Source of the DNA: Plectosphaerella cucumerina | Lineage: Eukaryota; Ascomycota; Sordariomycetes; Glomerellales; Plectosphaerellaceae | Assembly (NCBI GenBank): GCA_020746995.1 | Contig: JAGPXD010000003.1 | Coordinates: 1,488,001-1,552,000, forward strand | Direction: 5' to 3' | DNA: 64,000 nt | In this document: in pieces, positions 11,374 to 23,632 of the stretch | Numbering within the stretch: the first letter of the stretch is position 1 | Layout: every line of letters starts with the position of its first letter | The notes under the pieces: generated by a model | Told to the model about the DNA's origin: nothing | Seen by the model: only the letters and a program-made list of their open reading frames with translations | The model's database searches: none | Translations under genes and position numbers: made by a program

Positions 11374-14300
11374 GATGCAAGTGCCACTGGGCGCTGGCTG
11401 ATGTCGAAGTGATTCGGTGCGATGCGAGACAAGTTGTGTCGATGTCTCCTCGAGGGATGTTGCTGTCGCCGACGGGAAGGAGAGCGCGCACTGAGAAGAG
11501 CTGCTGACGATCTCGTACCTCGAGACTGAACAGGCGACGGCGCACTCTTATATACCTGTCCACCGCGACGGCAGTTGGCCGGAGGAGAAGAGGAGAGGGA
11601 ACTCTCGCCCCGTCTGGCTCATCCATGAATTTTTCTGCGCAACCCACCCACCACCCCCAGGTTGTGTTGACGCGCCCCTCTTCCTGGATGCTCATGGTCG
11701 AATCTCGACCTCGCGCCCGCTCCACATCAGGTGCCACTGGGCGGCGTATTTCCCGTGCGGTGGGACCTAGACCCAGAAGGCTTCGATGGCGCTGGCGCGA
11801 GTCGCGACCCTTTACCCCGCGCCCTACCCTGTCCATCTGTCCTTCCTCCCCCCGATATGCCCCACGAAGGGAAGGGAGGAGCGGGGGGGCAGATGTTGTG
11901 CTCGTCGAATCATGGGATGCGAGGGTGAGGGAGACGGTGCGCCCGCTGGTCGACATTGGTGTGCAGGGGCGAGGAGGTGGTGGGTATCTGGGGGAGGATA
12001 CTCCGGGGAAACATCGTGGAGGGACAAGGAGGCCAAGGACGGACGAGTGATGGACAGGCGATGGTCAGACGGGCGGGTCAGGGTTCGGGTGTTGTTGGAG
12101 GTTTAGGTTGGCGTGCCGCCGGACCGTATTTTGGATGGGGGTGTAGGGGTTATGCGCGATGATCCTCCTCCTCCCCCTCCCAAAAGGTCATGGTGCGTCT
12201 CTGGCGTCACCGTCGGCGATGATCCGCTGGGGGTGTCGTCGGACCCCTGTGCTGCGCTCGCGGTGTTATTGGGCGGGAGGTTTTTCTCGGCGAGGCATGT
12301 TGCTTGAGCCGCTCGCTGACAATTTGGAGAGGGCAGCTGGTCTCGGCATTCCCGAGGGAAGTTACCTCATCGTGCCTCAGGGGGGTGCCGTCCATGTGTT
12401 GGGGGTGGAAAGATGGTTGTTGGGTGACGCCATGGCGACGGGGTGATGAGAAGGCAGCTCGACCATCAAAGTGATGCCATCGTCGGTTCTTGCCCGTCTG
12501 TTTGCCTAGCTGAGGGGTAGTAAAACTCCCGACGGGTCTTCGATGTTGAAGTTGAAAGGGGTGCGCCGCCCTTGACGGCCACCGTCGAGACACCAACAGG
12601 ACTAGACCAGGGGACAAGGCACCATGATGGCGCCCCCCACCGCACTATAGCGGTCACAGACAGCAAGGTTGCAGCGGTCATCACATTAAGGTTACCTCGT
12701 GGAGCACCCAGAAAATTCCCATCCCGCCCGACCTCGGCGGTAACCCGGTCGTCGTCGTGATGGAAGTGCTTCTTCCTGGTTCTCCCCGGACTCGAAGCAA
12801 TCTGGAGCATCTGGAGGATCAGCCTCGACAGGGTTTGTCTGTCTCAAACCTAGGTCCCCCGCAAATACTCACGTAATGGGTTCTCTCGACATCCTCCGAG
12901 GTTACATCGATTCTTCAGGTCCCTCAGCGCTTGAAGCCTAAGACGCGCCCGAGCCATCACATCTCGGCCACCGTCCGCCTCGGTATGTGGCCGAGCAGGT
13001 GTTCTTATACCACATGGCGACGCCAGGGCCCTGGCGCCTTCTCCACCAAGATGGCATGATTCCTCGATACCCGACGAAAATAACGCGGGCGCCGTCTCGA
13101 ATCTTCCCCATGGGGGAGGGGGGAGGGGCACGACGATGCTTGATGTCGAAGCCGTGCCTTCTCGCCGGATATCTCCACGGACGAGAGCCGCCCCGGCGGC
13201 GTGAGGGTGGCTTGCAGGTGTGATGCGCCGAGTCAGCCGCATGCTTGCCATGGCTGGGCAACTGTCGGGGAGAAGGGCGAGCCGACGGACGATGGCCGGC
13301 GATGGCCTCCAGAACTAGAGGCCGAGTCACCCCTGTTCTGTTGCTTACGATTGGTCACGCGACACCACCGTAGGGCACCACGAGCAGGGCAAGCAGGGCA
13401 AGCAGGGCAGAGGCGGGAAGATCACCGGGGAGGCTAGGGAGCCGTTGACGCCCTTCGGCAGTTCAGCGAGTTCTTGCCACAAGCCGAGCCACACGCAATT
13501 TAGACTTGTTTTTAGGCTTGTCTTCGCCTCCTCTAGCCGTTCCCCGCGGAACTGCAGTGAAGGGGTGTGTGCTGCTTTTCCGTCCGACGGCGCCCTTCGC
13601 CGGCTGCCAAGCCGGCACGCCAGCGCCCCGTCCCCGACGCTTTGCGGCCAACAGCGCCCGCGACCGCAATGCAGCCCGCTGGAGAATGCTGCCCACGGAC
13701 AACTTCCGCCACGCAGCAGGTCCCTAGCGTCGGCCACTGTCCGTTGCTCCACCCGTTGGCGCCCCCCGGCTGCGTTGCGACATACCCCTCACCACCGGCC
13801 GACAGTGGCTGGGAGCTCCGAGGAGCTGGAGGCGCGGGCTGAGGCCGGGTGGACGACGTCCGAGACGGCAGACGTCTGGTTATAAGGGCGGACATCCGGA
13901 GGGATGGTCGATGGATCGGACTAGTAGCTTTGACAGGGTAGGAGGGTTGATTGGCGAAATGGCGAGTGTTGAGGTCGGTGGATGTTCCGTGGACCGACTT
14001 CCATGGCATATAAAAAGCGAGACCGAGGTGCCTGCCGACGTTCCACTGGCCAAGCATCATATGTGGTCAGTCCTGTGTTGTAGCAGCATGGAGGCGGTTG
14101 CCTAGAAGCTGGCTCTGAGACTTATTGTTGCATAGGCCACCAGATGACCGGGCGATGTGAAAGATCGGACGTTACAGATGGACTGCACCGATGGATCCAT
14201 CTGACAGCACGCATTCTTTCACTTGGAAGTGAGATGCATCGATGTAAGCATGTCACTATCCATAGGTAAGGTGAAAGGTCCCAGCGATGGAGTCTTGTTC

Positions 14301-14529
14301 ACCTACCTTGGCTAGTCAGGTACCAATGTGTTAATCCCCATTCATCTTGAGCGGGATACTGCGACAGGCAAACTTCCTCCATTGCACACACCACCCCTCC
14401 AGCTCATCTCCCATCCTTCCGTTGTCCGAACTAGCACTTCTTCGCACAAAAGCCAATTTCGAGAAGGCTGACCACCTCAGGAAGACCAAACCTGCAAGAT
14501 AAGTCCAGCAGTGTCTCACCTCATCTCCC
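11374..14529. other. Intergenic region of about 3.2 kb, no gene seen
   Basis: The right-hand end contains the promoter of the MFS gene on the minus strand. The rest has GC-rich, low-complexity patches, for example G-runs near 11880-12010 and AGGGCAAGC repeats near 13385-13410. The short open frames differ in composition from real genes here and have no recognisable motif. Confidence 0.5.
11547..11554 (-). promoter_or_regulatory. TATA box of the MFS transporter at 9418-11373
   Basis: TATATAAG on the minus strand, 174 bases before the ATG at 11373. The surrounding 12 bases are shared with the promoter of the other minus-strand sugar porter (21813). Confidence 0.45.
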
Positions 14530-15568
14530 CTACCAGTCGAAGCCGTTGAGGTGGTTTCTCAGGTCAGAGATAAAGGCATTCATCTCCTTCTCAAAACCAG
14601 CGTCAGTATTGTCGAGCATCGTCCTATTGAGACCTTTGCGGTTGGAGATGAAGTCGGCAAAGTGTGCCCGGGCACACATCTCCACCCGCAGATCGAACAT
14701 GGGAGACGGGTCCTTGTGTTGGAGGTGGGCGATCTCTGTGCAGCTCGGCTTGTCCAGAATGAGATTGAGATCAGTCCTCTCATGTTGGTCGTAGGGGCGA
14801 TCGGGCAGCCAAACGCCCCGGTAGTTCGCCTGATACTGGGAGAATGGCATACAGGGCCTTGATATGCCGTACTGTGCGCCGGTTGGGTCGATGATGAACT
14901 CTTCTTGCGACTCAGAATGACGGGCTCGAATTGCGGCGTGCCATACGACAGGCGGATCAGGATTCCCGCCACTGAGCCTTGGTCGGAATACGGGATTTTT
15001 GAGCTGACCATTCATGAGCGTGATATCCCATCCAGTGCCTGTCGTTGTTTGATTAGCTCCGTCACCCTACTTGTCAATCGGGCAACACCGAGCAAGGCTT
15101 ACCTGAGAGAAGCTTTCGAGACAACGGTCCCAGAAGCGCCACGGCCGCGTTGCATTGTTTGAAGCAGAGGGCAGCCTCTCTCTCCGTGATGTTGCACGGA
15201 ATCTTGCCAGGAAACGGGCCCCAGGAACCTTTGAGCCTTCTGCCATCAAGGCGGAGAGGAGGAAGGTGGAGGGTCAGAACGTCCTTCTCCAGCCCGATTT
15301 TGAGAATGTCGTGCTCGTAGAAGACCGCTTTGTAGGTGAGAAAAGCACTCTTGAGGATTCGGCCGGCGCGAACCACCTCCTTCCGCGTAATCATGCGGAT
15401 ACAGTAGGATCCGTGAGCGGTTCGATGCTGTGCTTGACAGGGCTTGCTGCAGTAGAAGATATCCGAGGCATCGCCAGCAACGTAGTCGGGGCCATTGTTG
15501 CAGCCGACACAGCGCTTCGTGGTGACTTTGCCGCATTGGGCGCAAGCCCCAGAGGGGAGAGGATTCAT
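14530..15568 (-). CDS. MYND-type zinc-finger protein
   Basis: Two exons, 15103-15568 and 14530-15038, separated by a 64-nt intron with a GTAAGC donor and an ACAG acceptor; the frame joins as KLLSG-TGWDI. The protein is 324 residues. Residues 8-57 form a MYND finger: CAQCG, RCVGC, FYCSKPCQ, H and C in the expected order (C-x2-C, C-x2-C, C-x3-C, H-x3-C pattern). MYND fingers bind proline-rich peptides and mediate protein contacts. The rest of the protein has no SET domain or other motif I recognise, so this belongs to the many fungal MYND-only proteins with a C-terminal domain of unknown function. I chose the ATG at 15568 because the upstream in-frame codons run through the TATA box. Cellular role is unknown. 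Confidence 0.85.
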
Positions 15569-16343
15569 GAAGAGGTCTTGAGGGGAAAGAGGAAAGAAGG
15601 ATTCTGTTGGGGGTCGGGCATACGATGGAGCCAGAAAGGCTGACTTTGTTTGAAGAGAGAATGGTGCAGAGGCAATGGGAGATGGCACTTTTATACCTAA
15701 TATTGCAATACGATCAAAGTAGAAGCAGGAAAACAATCGGCAGTGAATATTTACCCAGATGGTATCCAAACAGGCTGGGTAGAAATAACAGTTATCCAAA
15801 CCTTGCCCTTCAGGTTACAATAGGAGGGAAATGGCGTCAAGGGCACAAGGCAATCGGGCGCTGAGTTCTGATTGCATTCAGACGAATGAGGAATGTGGGT
15901 TGCAAGATGGTCCCAAAGTTGGTGTTTGGGCAAGTGAGTCGCGGCGTCGTTAGGCAATCAAGACGACTGGATGTTTGTAATTCCAGGACATCATTTCGAT
16001 ACCTCGACAGATGGCCAAGTAAAGACAAGAGCCCCTGACTCGTCACAATGTATCAGATACAGAGCTGAGAGCCACGTGCCCAAGTCCAGAAAACACATCA
16101 AGAATCATGGAAACATCTCATTTATACACATCTCGAAAGATCTACCAAACACCCCCTTCTCGACCAAAGTTACTTCAGCGCAAACCCTCATGGCGAGAAT
16201 GTGCTAACACCCGAGTAGCTGTCCACCTTCCTCACCGGGGTCCCCCGGCCATCCCCCGTGATTGTGTGCGCCGACGCCGGCGAGACGGTCATGTTCTCCC
16301 ACGTATGTTCCCACGACATGCGGTTGTTGCAGTAGTCGCCCAG
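15569..16343. other. Intergenic, promoter of the MYND gene
   Basis: It contains the TATA box at 15688-15695 and is otherwise without a recognisable feature. The A/T content is higher than in the neighbouring genes. Confidence 0.5.
15688..15695 (-). promoter_or_regulatory. TATA box of the MYND gene
   Basis: TATAAAAG on the minus strand, 120 bases before the chosen ATG at 15568. It supports starting translation at 15568 and not further upstream. Confidence 0.5.
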
Positions 16344-17246
16344 CTAGGCTACCGGTACATCATGGTCGACCACCTTCTTGGGCTCTGCGTCCTGTCGGTA
16401 CGGGATTTCGTCCCTGGGCGCCCCGTCAGCCGACGTCGTCCATTCAGCCGGGTCGTCCGGGGTCTTACGAAGGCGTCGGATGAGAAGCCAGCACAGCGCT
16501 GCGAGGAGGAGTGCGCCGACGGCCGAGCCGATGGAGATGCCTACCATGGCGCCGGGGGACACTCGGATGCCTGTCTCGTCGGGGGCGACGGCAGTGCCAG
16601 CGCATGCTGTCGGTTCTGCATCGGCTGCCTGGAACAATGTCAGCGAGCGGAGGTGCTGCTACGATTGAAGGACTTGCAGTCTCGATGGGCAGGCCGGATT
16701 CACCCAGCTGGGCCCTTACATTGACGGCGTGGGCTCCGAAGATGCCCTTGCTCAACGTTGTTGTTACGACCTCATTTGACCCAAAGCCTGCCTTCGTCAC
16801 AGTCCTGATCCCAGTTGTCGTGAGGCTTGACCAGCAACCCAATGTGCTCAGCCAAGGTGCCTTCTTCAGCTCGGCCGCGGCGTTTTCGTATGGGCAGGTG
16901 TATTGCCAGTATTTGCTGCAGGGGCATAATCAGCATCGATCATGATTCTCTTGTCAAGCAGCTCTCACTCCGGACAACACACATGCGCCGTGATCTCACG
17001 CCCCTGCTCCACCATGGTCGACGAGCACGCGACCGTGTACGCCGACGGGCAAACCCCAGGCGAATAGTACGACGTCGACACTGGAATGAATCCTTTGGGG
17101 TAACACTCGGGTCTCTGGAGAAACGGCAGGCCGCCTTGAATGTTGAAGGTGTCATCTCCTCCTCGTTGCTCCATCCAAAAGGTATCGGCATCCAAACATG
17201 ACGTCGCCTCGGGCGAGAACGCCGTGGTCAGGGAGCCCAATGACAT
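16344..17246 (-). CDS. Cysteine-rich single-pass membrane protein
   Basis: Three exons: 16969-17246, 16720-16915 and 16344-16628, with introns of 53 and 91 nt; 252 residues. The ATG at 17246 sits in CACAATG. The first about 150 residues contain seven or more spaced cysteines (SCLDAD, ECYPKG, SPGVCPSAY, VACSS, HVCCP, YTCPY, LGCWSS). Next comes one hydrophobic helix, MVGISIGSAVGALLLAALCW, and then a basic RRLRK stop-transfer and a polar tail. This matches a common fungal family in which a signal-less N-terminal domain with SYYSPG-CP-GY-ACS motifs is exposed outside and a short tail is cytosolic. No member has a firmly known function; a wall-sensing or adhesion role is only a guess. It faces the GST gene across a 1.3-kb shared promoter region. 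Confidence 0.8.
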
Positions 17247-18554
17247 TGTGATGGCGGCTGGGGCTTCCAAAGGTCCTGGAGACGCCGAAAGGTCGAGACA
17301 GGATCAAAATAGTCCTGAGAGCCGAAATAGCAGGTTGTCTTGAAACAGATGGCGATGAGGATAAGGAAAAACTGGAAAGGAGAATGAGGGATGGGATATT
17401 TCGCCTTGAACATATCCTTGAGCAAACATGGGATCCAACACGAGCCGCCCCTTGCCACTCAACTCGCACGCTCCCTTCTCTCAGCCACTTGGGCAAGGGG
17501 TCTCTTCTGACATTGTGGAGAATGGTGCATGACAACAGCCATCTCCTAGTGTACCGCGGACGCCGCGAGCCTATGGCCAGCGCCACATCGTCTCAGTGCA
17601 CTGCCATTCTCTTTGTTGAGGATGTTTTCTCTTGCATGTATTGAGTTTGGAGGGGGCGGCAGCGCTGCCTGCTGTGACCTGATTTGGGGGCGGAAGAGCA
17701 AACACAGTACCTATAAAGGGTCTGCCACCTTGCCTCGTGATGCGAGGGAGTCTCCCTCGCTTGGGGCCAGGGACCTCACTCACATTCGATTTGGACACGG
17801 CCAGGCCGACGAACGTAGGCGTTGCCCCCCAGAACCTGCCGGCTTTGAGATTAAAATAGCAACGAAAGCAACATGGAGCTTTGGTGGTGGTATCAAATGA
17901 TTCCGGCGTCCTCTTGGCGACGAGTGACGTGCATCTCCAGTCTCAAGTCGCGTCCAGGGCAAGACGGCGCCCACCTTAGACTACCTAGGGAAATTGATGC
18001 CACTAGCCCTTTTCTACTCGTAGGATCAGTCACTGTTGCAAAATATCAAGATCCGATACAAATGATCGGAGAAATTTCTCAATTGAAGCCTGATGTCAAA
18101 TGTATAGGGGCGACGATCCGGATTGGGGGTTCATCGTGAACCCCTGAGCGGCATTGCATCGCGATGAGCGCCTCCACTCACTGACTTGAAGTTCTAGTCG
18201 CTCCAGTGGACTTGTAAGAGGTTCACGCCCAACAGCGGCTTCATATTGCTTGAGAAACCCAATCCCACCAGTGGCATTCGTGAATATCCATGGTGACCTC
18301 ACTGTAATAGGGGTCTCAAGCTGTGCCTTGGTGGTGCAAGCGAGTCCTAACACCGGCACTGACGTAGCGGTTCTCGCCCCTGAATGTCTCACCTGTGACA
18401 TCATGCAGCTCCGCCAGATGATGAAGCTACCCCGCAAACTCCCGGGTCAACAGCTCAAGCTCCCCATCCCTATCCGGCACCCTCATCCATTGAATTCTTG
18501 AAATTACTCTCTCACCAACATCACCGGAACCCAGAATCTCGCACAGAAACCAAC
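17247..18554. promoter_or_regulatory. Divergent intergenic region between the membrane protein and GST genes
   Basis: It contains the promoters of two divergent genes. A TATAAA is present on the plus strand near 17713, too far from the GST start to be its likely TATA box. I see no other open frame of note and no repeat. Confidence 0.4.
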
Positions 18555-19395
18555 ATGGCTCCCGCTGCGAAACGCGCCAAGACGGCGAAAGACACGCCCT
18601 ATGACCTGCTCTACTGGCCCGGCATCCCCGGCCGCGGCGAGCACATTCGGCTCGTCCTCGAAGAGGCCGGCGCCTCCTACACCGACACGGCTAGCACCGG
18701 CGATGTCAACTCCGTCCTGACCCAGATCTCCCAAAAGAACACAGGAGATGCCTCGAATACGCCGCACTTTGCGCCCCCGATCCTGAAGCACGGCAACCTC
18801 ATCATCAGCCAGCTGCCCAACATCCTGCAGTATCTCGGCCAGCGCCATGGCCTGGCGCCGCGTCTGGATGGTGAGGACGCCAGTGACGGCGCCTACGTCA
18901 TCAATCAACTGGCCCTCACGATCCTGGACGGCCTCAGCAATGAGGCGCACGACACGCATCACCCAATCGCCGTTGGACTCACGTATGAAGACCAGCAGCG
19001 CGAATCCCTGCGTCGAGCCGAAGACTACAGGAAGAACCGCCTGCCAAAGTATCTGGGATACTTCGAGCGGGTGCTTGCAGGCGAGGCGAGCGGCGACGGG
19101 CCTTGGCTTCATGGAGGGCAGCTGACATATGCGGATATTGTGCTCTTCCAAGTAAGTGCATGACAGAAAGATGCTGGCCTCAGCTGACAAGATACACCAG
19201 TGCCTGGATGGTGTGAAGCACGCCTTCCCCAAGGCGCTGAAGAAGCTGGAGGACAGCGGGGACTACAGCAAGGTCTTCAAACTGTATGAGGCGGTCAAGG
19301 AGCGGCCCAAGATTAAGGAGTACCTGGAGAGTGATCGCAGGCAAAGTTATTCTCTGGGAATCTACCGCTACTACGGCGAACTAGATGAGCAGTAG
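18555..19395 (+). CDS. Glutathione S-transferase
   Basis: Two exons, 18555-19151 and 19201-19395, separated by a 49-nt GTAAGT...CACCAG intron; 263 residues. The N-terminal thioredoxin-like domain starts with DLLYWPGIPGRGEHIRLVLE, in which the tyrosine and the GRGEHIR loop match the alpha/mu/pi/sigma-like group. PNILQYLGQRHGLAP closes this domain. The C-terminal helical domain contains GGQLTYADIVLFQCLDGV, which corresponds to the conserved N-capping (D-x-x-L/F) motif. Glutathione conjugation of electrophiles in the cytosol is the expected role. A lysine-rich N-terminal extension (AAKRAKTAK) is unusual and could be a nuclear signal or just disordered. The ATG at 18555 is the first in frame in an AACATGGCT context; the frame stays open further upstream without ATG. 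Confidence 0.92.
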
Positions 19396-19518
19396 AACTG
19401 CTCAGCATATCTAGGAACCTAGCTTCAAATGGACCTGAGTGACCCGTCGACTCCAGGTTGCCGACTGCCTGTGCCCAACGGACGAGAACCAATGTGTTGC
19501 TGAAGTCTGATGAAGATT

Positions 19519-21690
19519 TCATGCCTTATGGTCAGCTCCCCCCATCTTGTGACTTCCAAGTTCTTCATGCCCAGCTATGGCTAGCATCGCTGTGAGGCCG
19601 ATCTCATCATTGATCTCACGCATCCTCTCTACATCAGCGGCCGCAGTGCCCTCGCTGCCAAACACGGCATCCATCTCCTCGAGGGTGCGTCTCTTCGTCT
19701 CGGGCACGAAGAAATAGATGAAGGCAGCGCCCAGGGAGGTAAGACCGCCAAAGAGGACGTAGGTGCCCCAACGAATGCCCTGGAGCATGTCTGGGGTGAC
19801 TTGGCCGACGACTGAAACTTGTGAGAACACGATCTACCTGCGTTGTGTGAGAATACTTACTGAAGTTGTTCATCCAGTTGCTGGAGGTTCCAAGTGCGAC
19901 ACCGTAAGATCGAGAACTCAGGGGCCAAATCTCGGCGACGATGATCCAGGCACATGGACCCCACTGACCATGTTAGAACACATGGATGGGATTGAATGAC
20001 AGGAGACTTACTGAGTAACCAAAGTGCACCACGAAGAGCCAGATCATTCTGCGTAGGGTTAGTGTACATTCAGTTTCCCATAGCTGACAAGTACTCACGC
20101 CACAGCAGCCCATCCTGCAGCAGTATTCTCCTCCCAGCGGTCTTCAAAGGTACCGAAGATGGCAGCGATGATAATGTGGCAAATTGCCATGCCAATTGCA
20201 CCAACGACGAGCACTGGCTTTCTGCCAACCTTATCGATCCAGAGAACGGCAGGGATGGTCCTTCAAGGGTGAGCAGGCAGCTGTCAAGTGGAGGCTGGGG
20301 CACTCACGCGAGGAACATGACGACTCCAACGACACCAGTGGCGAGAAGAGACCTGGACGAGATCAGCTGATGCACATGATCGATCAATTAGCATGGATGT
20401 TCAAGTCTTACGTTGTGTTGTCGCTCATGCCGAGCTGCTGGAAGATCTGAGGAGCGTAGTACCTGAACAAGTCAGTGGCGACGTCTCGGCTGAGCGACTC
20501 CCGGAACTCACAGAACTGCATTGATTCCAGTCCATTGCTATGTGAGCCTGTTAGCTTTGGTCCCAGATCTGGGGTTTGACCATCACCAACCTGGAAGAAC
20601 ATCGTGACTGTGGCCACTACCACGCGCTTGAACATGGACTTGCTCTCAAACAGAGACTTGATGGCAACAAATTGCAGCTTGAAGGTGTTCCAGGCAGTTG
20701 GCTGCGCGAGGTGGGGGAATTTCTCTGCCGTCGTCCTCTTCTCGAAAAGGGCCTGGGCCTTGATCTCGAGAAACTCGAGCTGAACGAGCTCATGGTCCTC
20801 TGGAAGGTCGCGCAGCGACGCAAGGTTTTGGCGAGCCTCATCCTCGCGGCCCTGGGCAACAAGCCAGCGTGGAGAAAAGGGCATGAAGAACATCCCAACC
20901 AGAAGGACAAGAGCCGGGGCGAGCTGGAGACAAGTGGGAACCATCCACGCGGCATCGCTCTGCTGGCCTCGCTCGGTGCCACCGATGAAGTGTGTGCCGT
21001 AGTCGACCCAGAAACTGACCATGATGCCAAACGTAATGGCGAGTTGCTGGGTCGCGACGAGGGCACCGCGGACTTCGGGAGGTGCAACCTCGGAGTTGTA
21101 GATTGGCACAATCATCGACAGGCTACCGACGCCCATGCCTGTGATGAAGCGGCCGGCCAGCGTGGCCTGAGGACCGGCGGGGGAAATAGCAGCTGTCTGG
21201 ATGGCGACTCCAACGATGAAGACAACGGTTGCGAGGATGATTCCGTACTTTCGGGAGAGGTACTCGGCCACAAAGCCGGAGAGGAGAGCGCCGAGCCATG
21301 CACCAAGTTCCAGGATGGCGGTGAGCCATCCCTTTTTGCTTTGGTCGGCGTCAGGGTCGAAAGGGTTGTACTCGCCCATGTCTAGGGGTATCAGCATAAC
21401 ATGGAATGACGGGATAGATAAACTCACGCTCTTTGAACGAGGGCATGGCAAGAAGGCCCGAGAACATTCTAATAGTGGTTAGCATTAGCCAGGGGCTACC
21501 TCGTAGGCTGCAACACTGCCTACCCCTGGTTATATCCATAAAGAACACCTCCTATGCATGCCAGCATCGCCACTCTGAAGACTTTGAAGTTCTTCACCAA
21601 GGCCCTGGGTCCGCTGGACCCCATGAGCCTCTCGCGCTGTTGGAGAGCGGCATTGTAAAATTGCCCGCCGGCATCGCCTCCGCCGCCCAT
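19519..21690 (-). CDS. MFS sugar porter with ten exons
   Basis: Ten exons can be joined in frame on the minus strand from the ATG at 21690 to the TGA at 19519. The order of landmarks is: N-terminal LYGYNQG, FSGLLAMPSF, then EYNPFDPDADQSKKGWLTA, LSRKYG, TGMGVGSLSMIVPIYNSEVA, PPEVRGALVATQQ, FSPRWLVAQGRED, FFQQWTGINAVLYYAPQIFQ, IDKVGRKPVL, GWGPCAW-like SWGPCAWIIVAEIWPLSSR, NNFIVGQVTPDM and FVPETKRRTLEEMD. These are the family signatures of proton-coupled sugar transporters with 12 helices, acting at the plasma membrane. The introns are 45-65 nt, mostly with GTGAGT or GTAAGT donors. The intron after the FFQ codons has the weaker donor GTTGGT. The gene has many more introns than the other two porters in the window. 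Its stop is 123 bp from the GST stop. Confidence 0.9.
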
Positions 21691-22642
21691 TGTAGATGTC
21701 GTTGGTCAGGAAAAGATGAGTGGATGAGCTGTTGGAATGGCGATCTCGTGGTTTTGCGGAAAAGCTTGGGCTATGAGAGTAGAGAAGCAGCAGCCAAGGC
21801 ATCATCGGCACTCTTATATCTCCCAGACCCCAACTATCACCCCGCGTTCTCGATGATCGGGCCATATCCCGGACATGAACCGGTCGGGGATGACCAACGA
21901 CCATGTTTGCTCACTGTGGATCCGGGACAAGGGCTCATGTCGGCGTATTGCTGACTGGATGACCAGAGATCATCACGAGTAAGACGTGTGTGGTATCGAT
22001 GCCACGCTGAGTGCCGAAGCACCCGCACCGTCAAGACCCCAAGCTTTTGGAGGCTCCTCCGGGGGTTGCAACAGGCGCGCATGGAGCGCTGCATACCCAT
22101 CTTTTTTGCCGTTTAGGCTAAAATAAATCGTGGGCTGACGGCCGATCTCTGCTAAATGTAATTGGTCCTGCTTGCATGGCTGCGGGAAGCTGGAAGGAGT
22201 CGGGCGTGGTATCTGCGATGGCCGGGCCAAGTTCGGGCTCCACGTCCGGCATATGGAGATTCGGAATAACTTGGGACATCAGTTCGCATTGCCATCCTCT
22301 GGGAAACGACAGCTGCATTTTAGCATATGAGCCACAGATCGTCTGTCGAACTCTTTCTTCAGGTACCTGTAGGCACACTCCATGCCAGACCTGAAAACAA
22401 ATTTGAGTTTGCAGACACATTCTTGTTCGAGCTGGCGCTGCAGTCGAAACCGTCTTCCGGGAGATGACAGGAATACCTAGGGAGCAAAATGGGTATGCCA
22501 TTCGTCGGCTGATTGTTCCGCCGATTAGAATTGCGGCACAGCACAGTGGTGCAATCGCACGGGGCGCCTGTAGGCGGCGTGCAGGGACACCTTTTCTCCA
22601 ACTACAACATCCCCACCACCACCATCCAGCTGCAACGCCATC
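21691..22642. promoter_or_regulatory. Divergent intergenic region between the MFS porter and the F-box gene
   Basis: It contains the promoters of both genes. ATATAAG at 21813-21819 on the minus strand is the likely TATA box of the porter. No further feature is seen. Confidence 0.45.
21813..21819 (-). promoter_or_regulatory. TATA box of the MFS porter at 19519-21690
   Basis: ATATAAG on the minus strand, about 125 bases before the ATG at 21690. The plus-strand reading GCACTCTTATAT also occurs at the TATA box of the transporter at 9418-11373. Confidence 0.45.
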
Positions 22643-23632
22643 ATGCCCGACGACGACGTCGACTACGACAACAGCGACATCATATGGAATGTGCACATGC
22701 TGGACCTTCCGCCCGAGCTCCTCATCGACATCTTTTTATTCCTTGTCAATTGGAAGAGCGTCATCTCGCTCCGCCTCAGCTGTCGTCAGCTCGACGCCAT
22801 ATATCAGCGCGTTGCCCCCCTGGTTCTCCGCAACCAACGAGAGCGCCTCACCGAACCCATCAAGAAGTTCTACGAGTTTCTAGTCCGCCTGAGACTTCCT
22901 CCCGACCAGCTCCGTATTCCCCCTGCCGAAGGATGGTGGAACACTAAGCCCGCCAGCTACGACGATGACGATACCCGCTGGAACAAGGCACCGTTTGCTC
23001 TCGACGTTATGCGCCACCTTCCTTGCGTCGCTCCCCTGCTAGAAATGTGGTGCAACGAGACAAATATTGCGTACAGGAGCACTGTTTGCAATTACTCCGA
23101 ACCGACCACGGTGTCTGCCTTTCATATGATATAGCTCGAGTACCTGCACAACCAGACTCCGTTTGATGACGCGCCCCTGTCCGCTCCCGCTCATACCATT
23201 TGCATCACCAACGGATGGGACGGCGGCGGCATCGTTTTCATCCTTGACACGATGACGGGGCTTTTCTACGAACTGTGGGCCGAGGGAGATCCCCCTTCTC
23301 GGCTCCCAGTGCAAGAGTATTTCGAAACTCGGATGACCATGCTCGAAAATTGCGAGGGAGTTTTCCTTCCGAGGCGAGATGTCCTCGTCCTCCGTCGAAG
23401 ACAGAAAGGTAATTGGCTTCCGTGGGAAGACAATTATGACAGCGAGAAGATGGAAAAGGAGGGAGAGCCGGTTGACGCTGGGCGCTGGGTTGACTCGGAA
23501 GCCGACGCACAGTGGGTGCGACATCTGCACTTCAAGCATGGGTGGCCTGGGAAGGACTGGGACAAGACTGCATGTTTGCGCGCAATTCAGGAGTATATCG
23601 GTCGCCGGGAGGCTGAACACAACCGTAGGTGA
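22643..23632 (+). CDS. F-box protein
   Basis: The N-terminus contains an F-box at residues 19-55 (MLDLPPELLIDIFLFLVNW followed by SVISLRLSCRQLDAIY), the motif that binds Skp1 in SCF ubiquitin ligases. The remaining about 250 residues are a substrate-recognition region of unknown type, rich in tryptophan and acidic residues. The frame has an in-frame TAG at 23132-23134 yet continues in the same frame to 23632. A 51-nt intron, 23084-23134 with a GTTTGC donor and an ATAG acceptor, would remove the stop and join NIAYRST to LEYLHNQ in phase, giving 312 residues. The composition on both sides is alike, which supports one gene. If the intron is not used, the product ends after 163 residues. The target protein is unknown. 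Confidence 0.75.
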
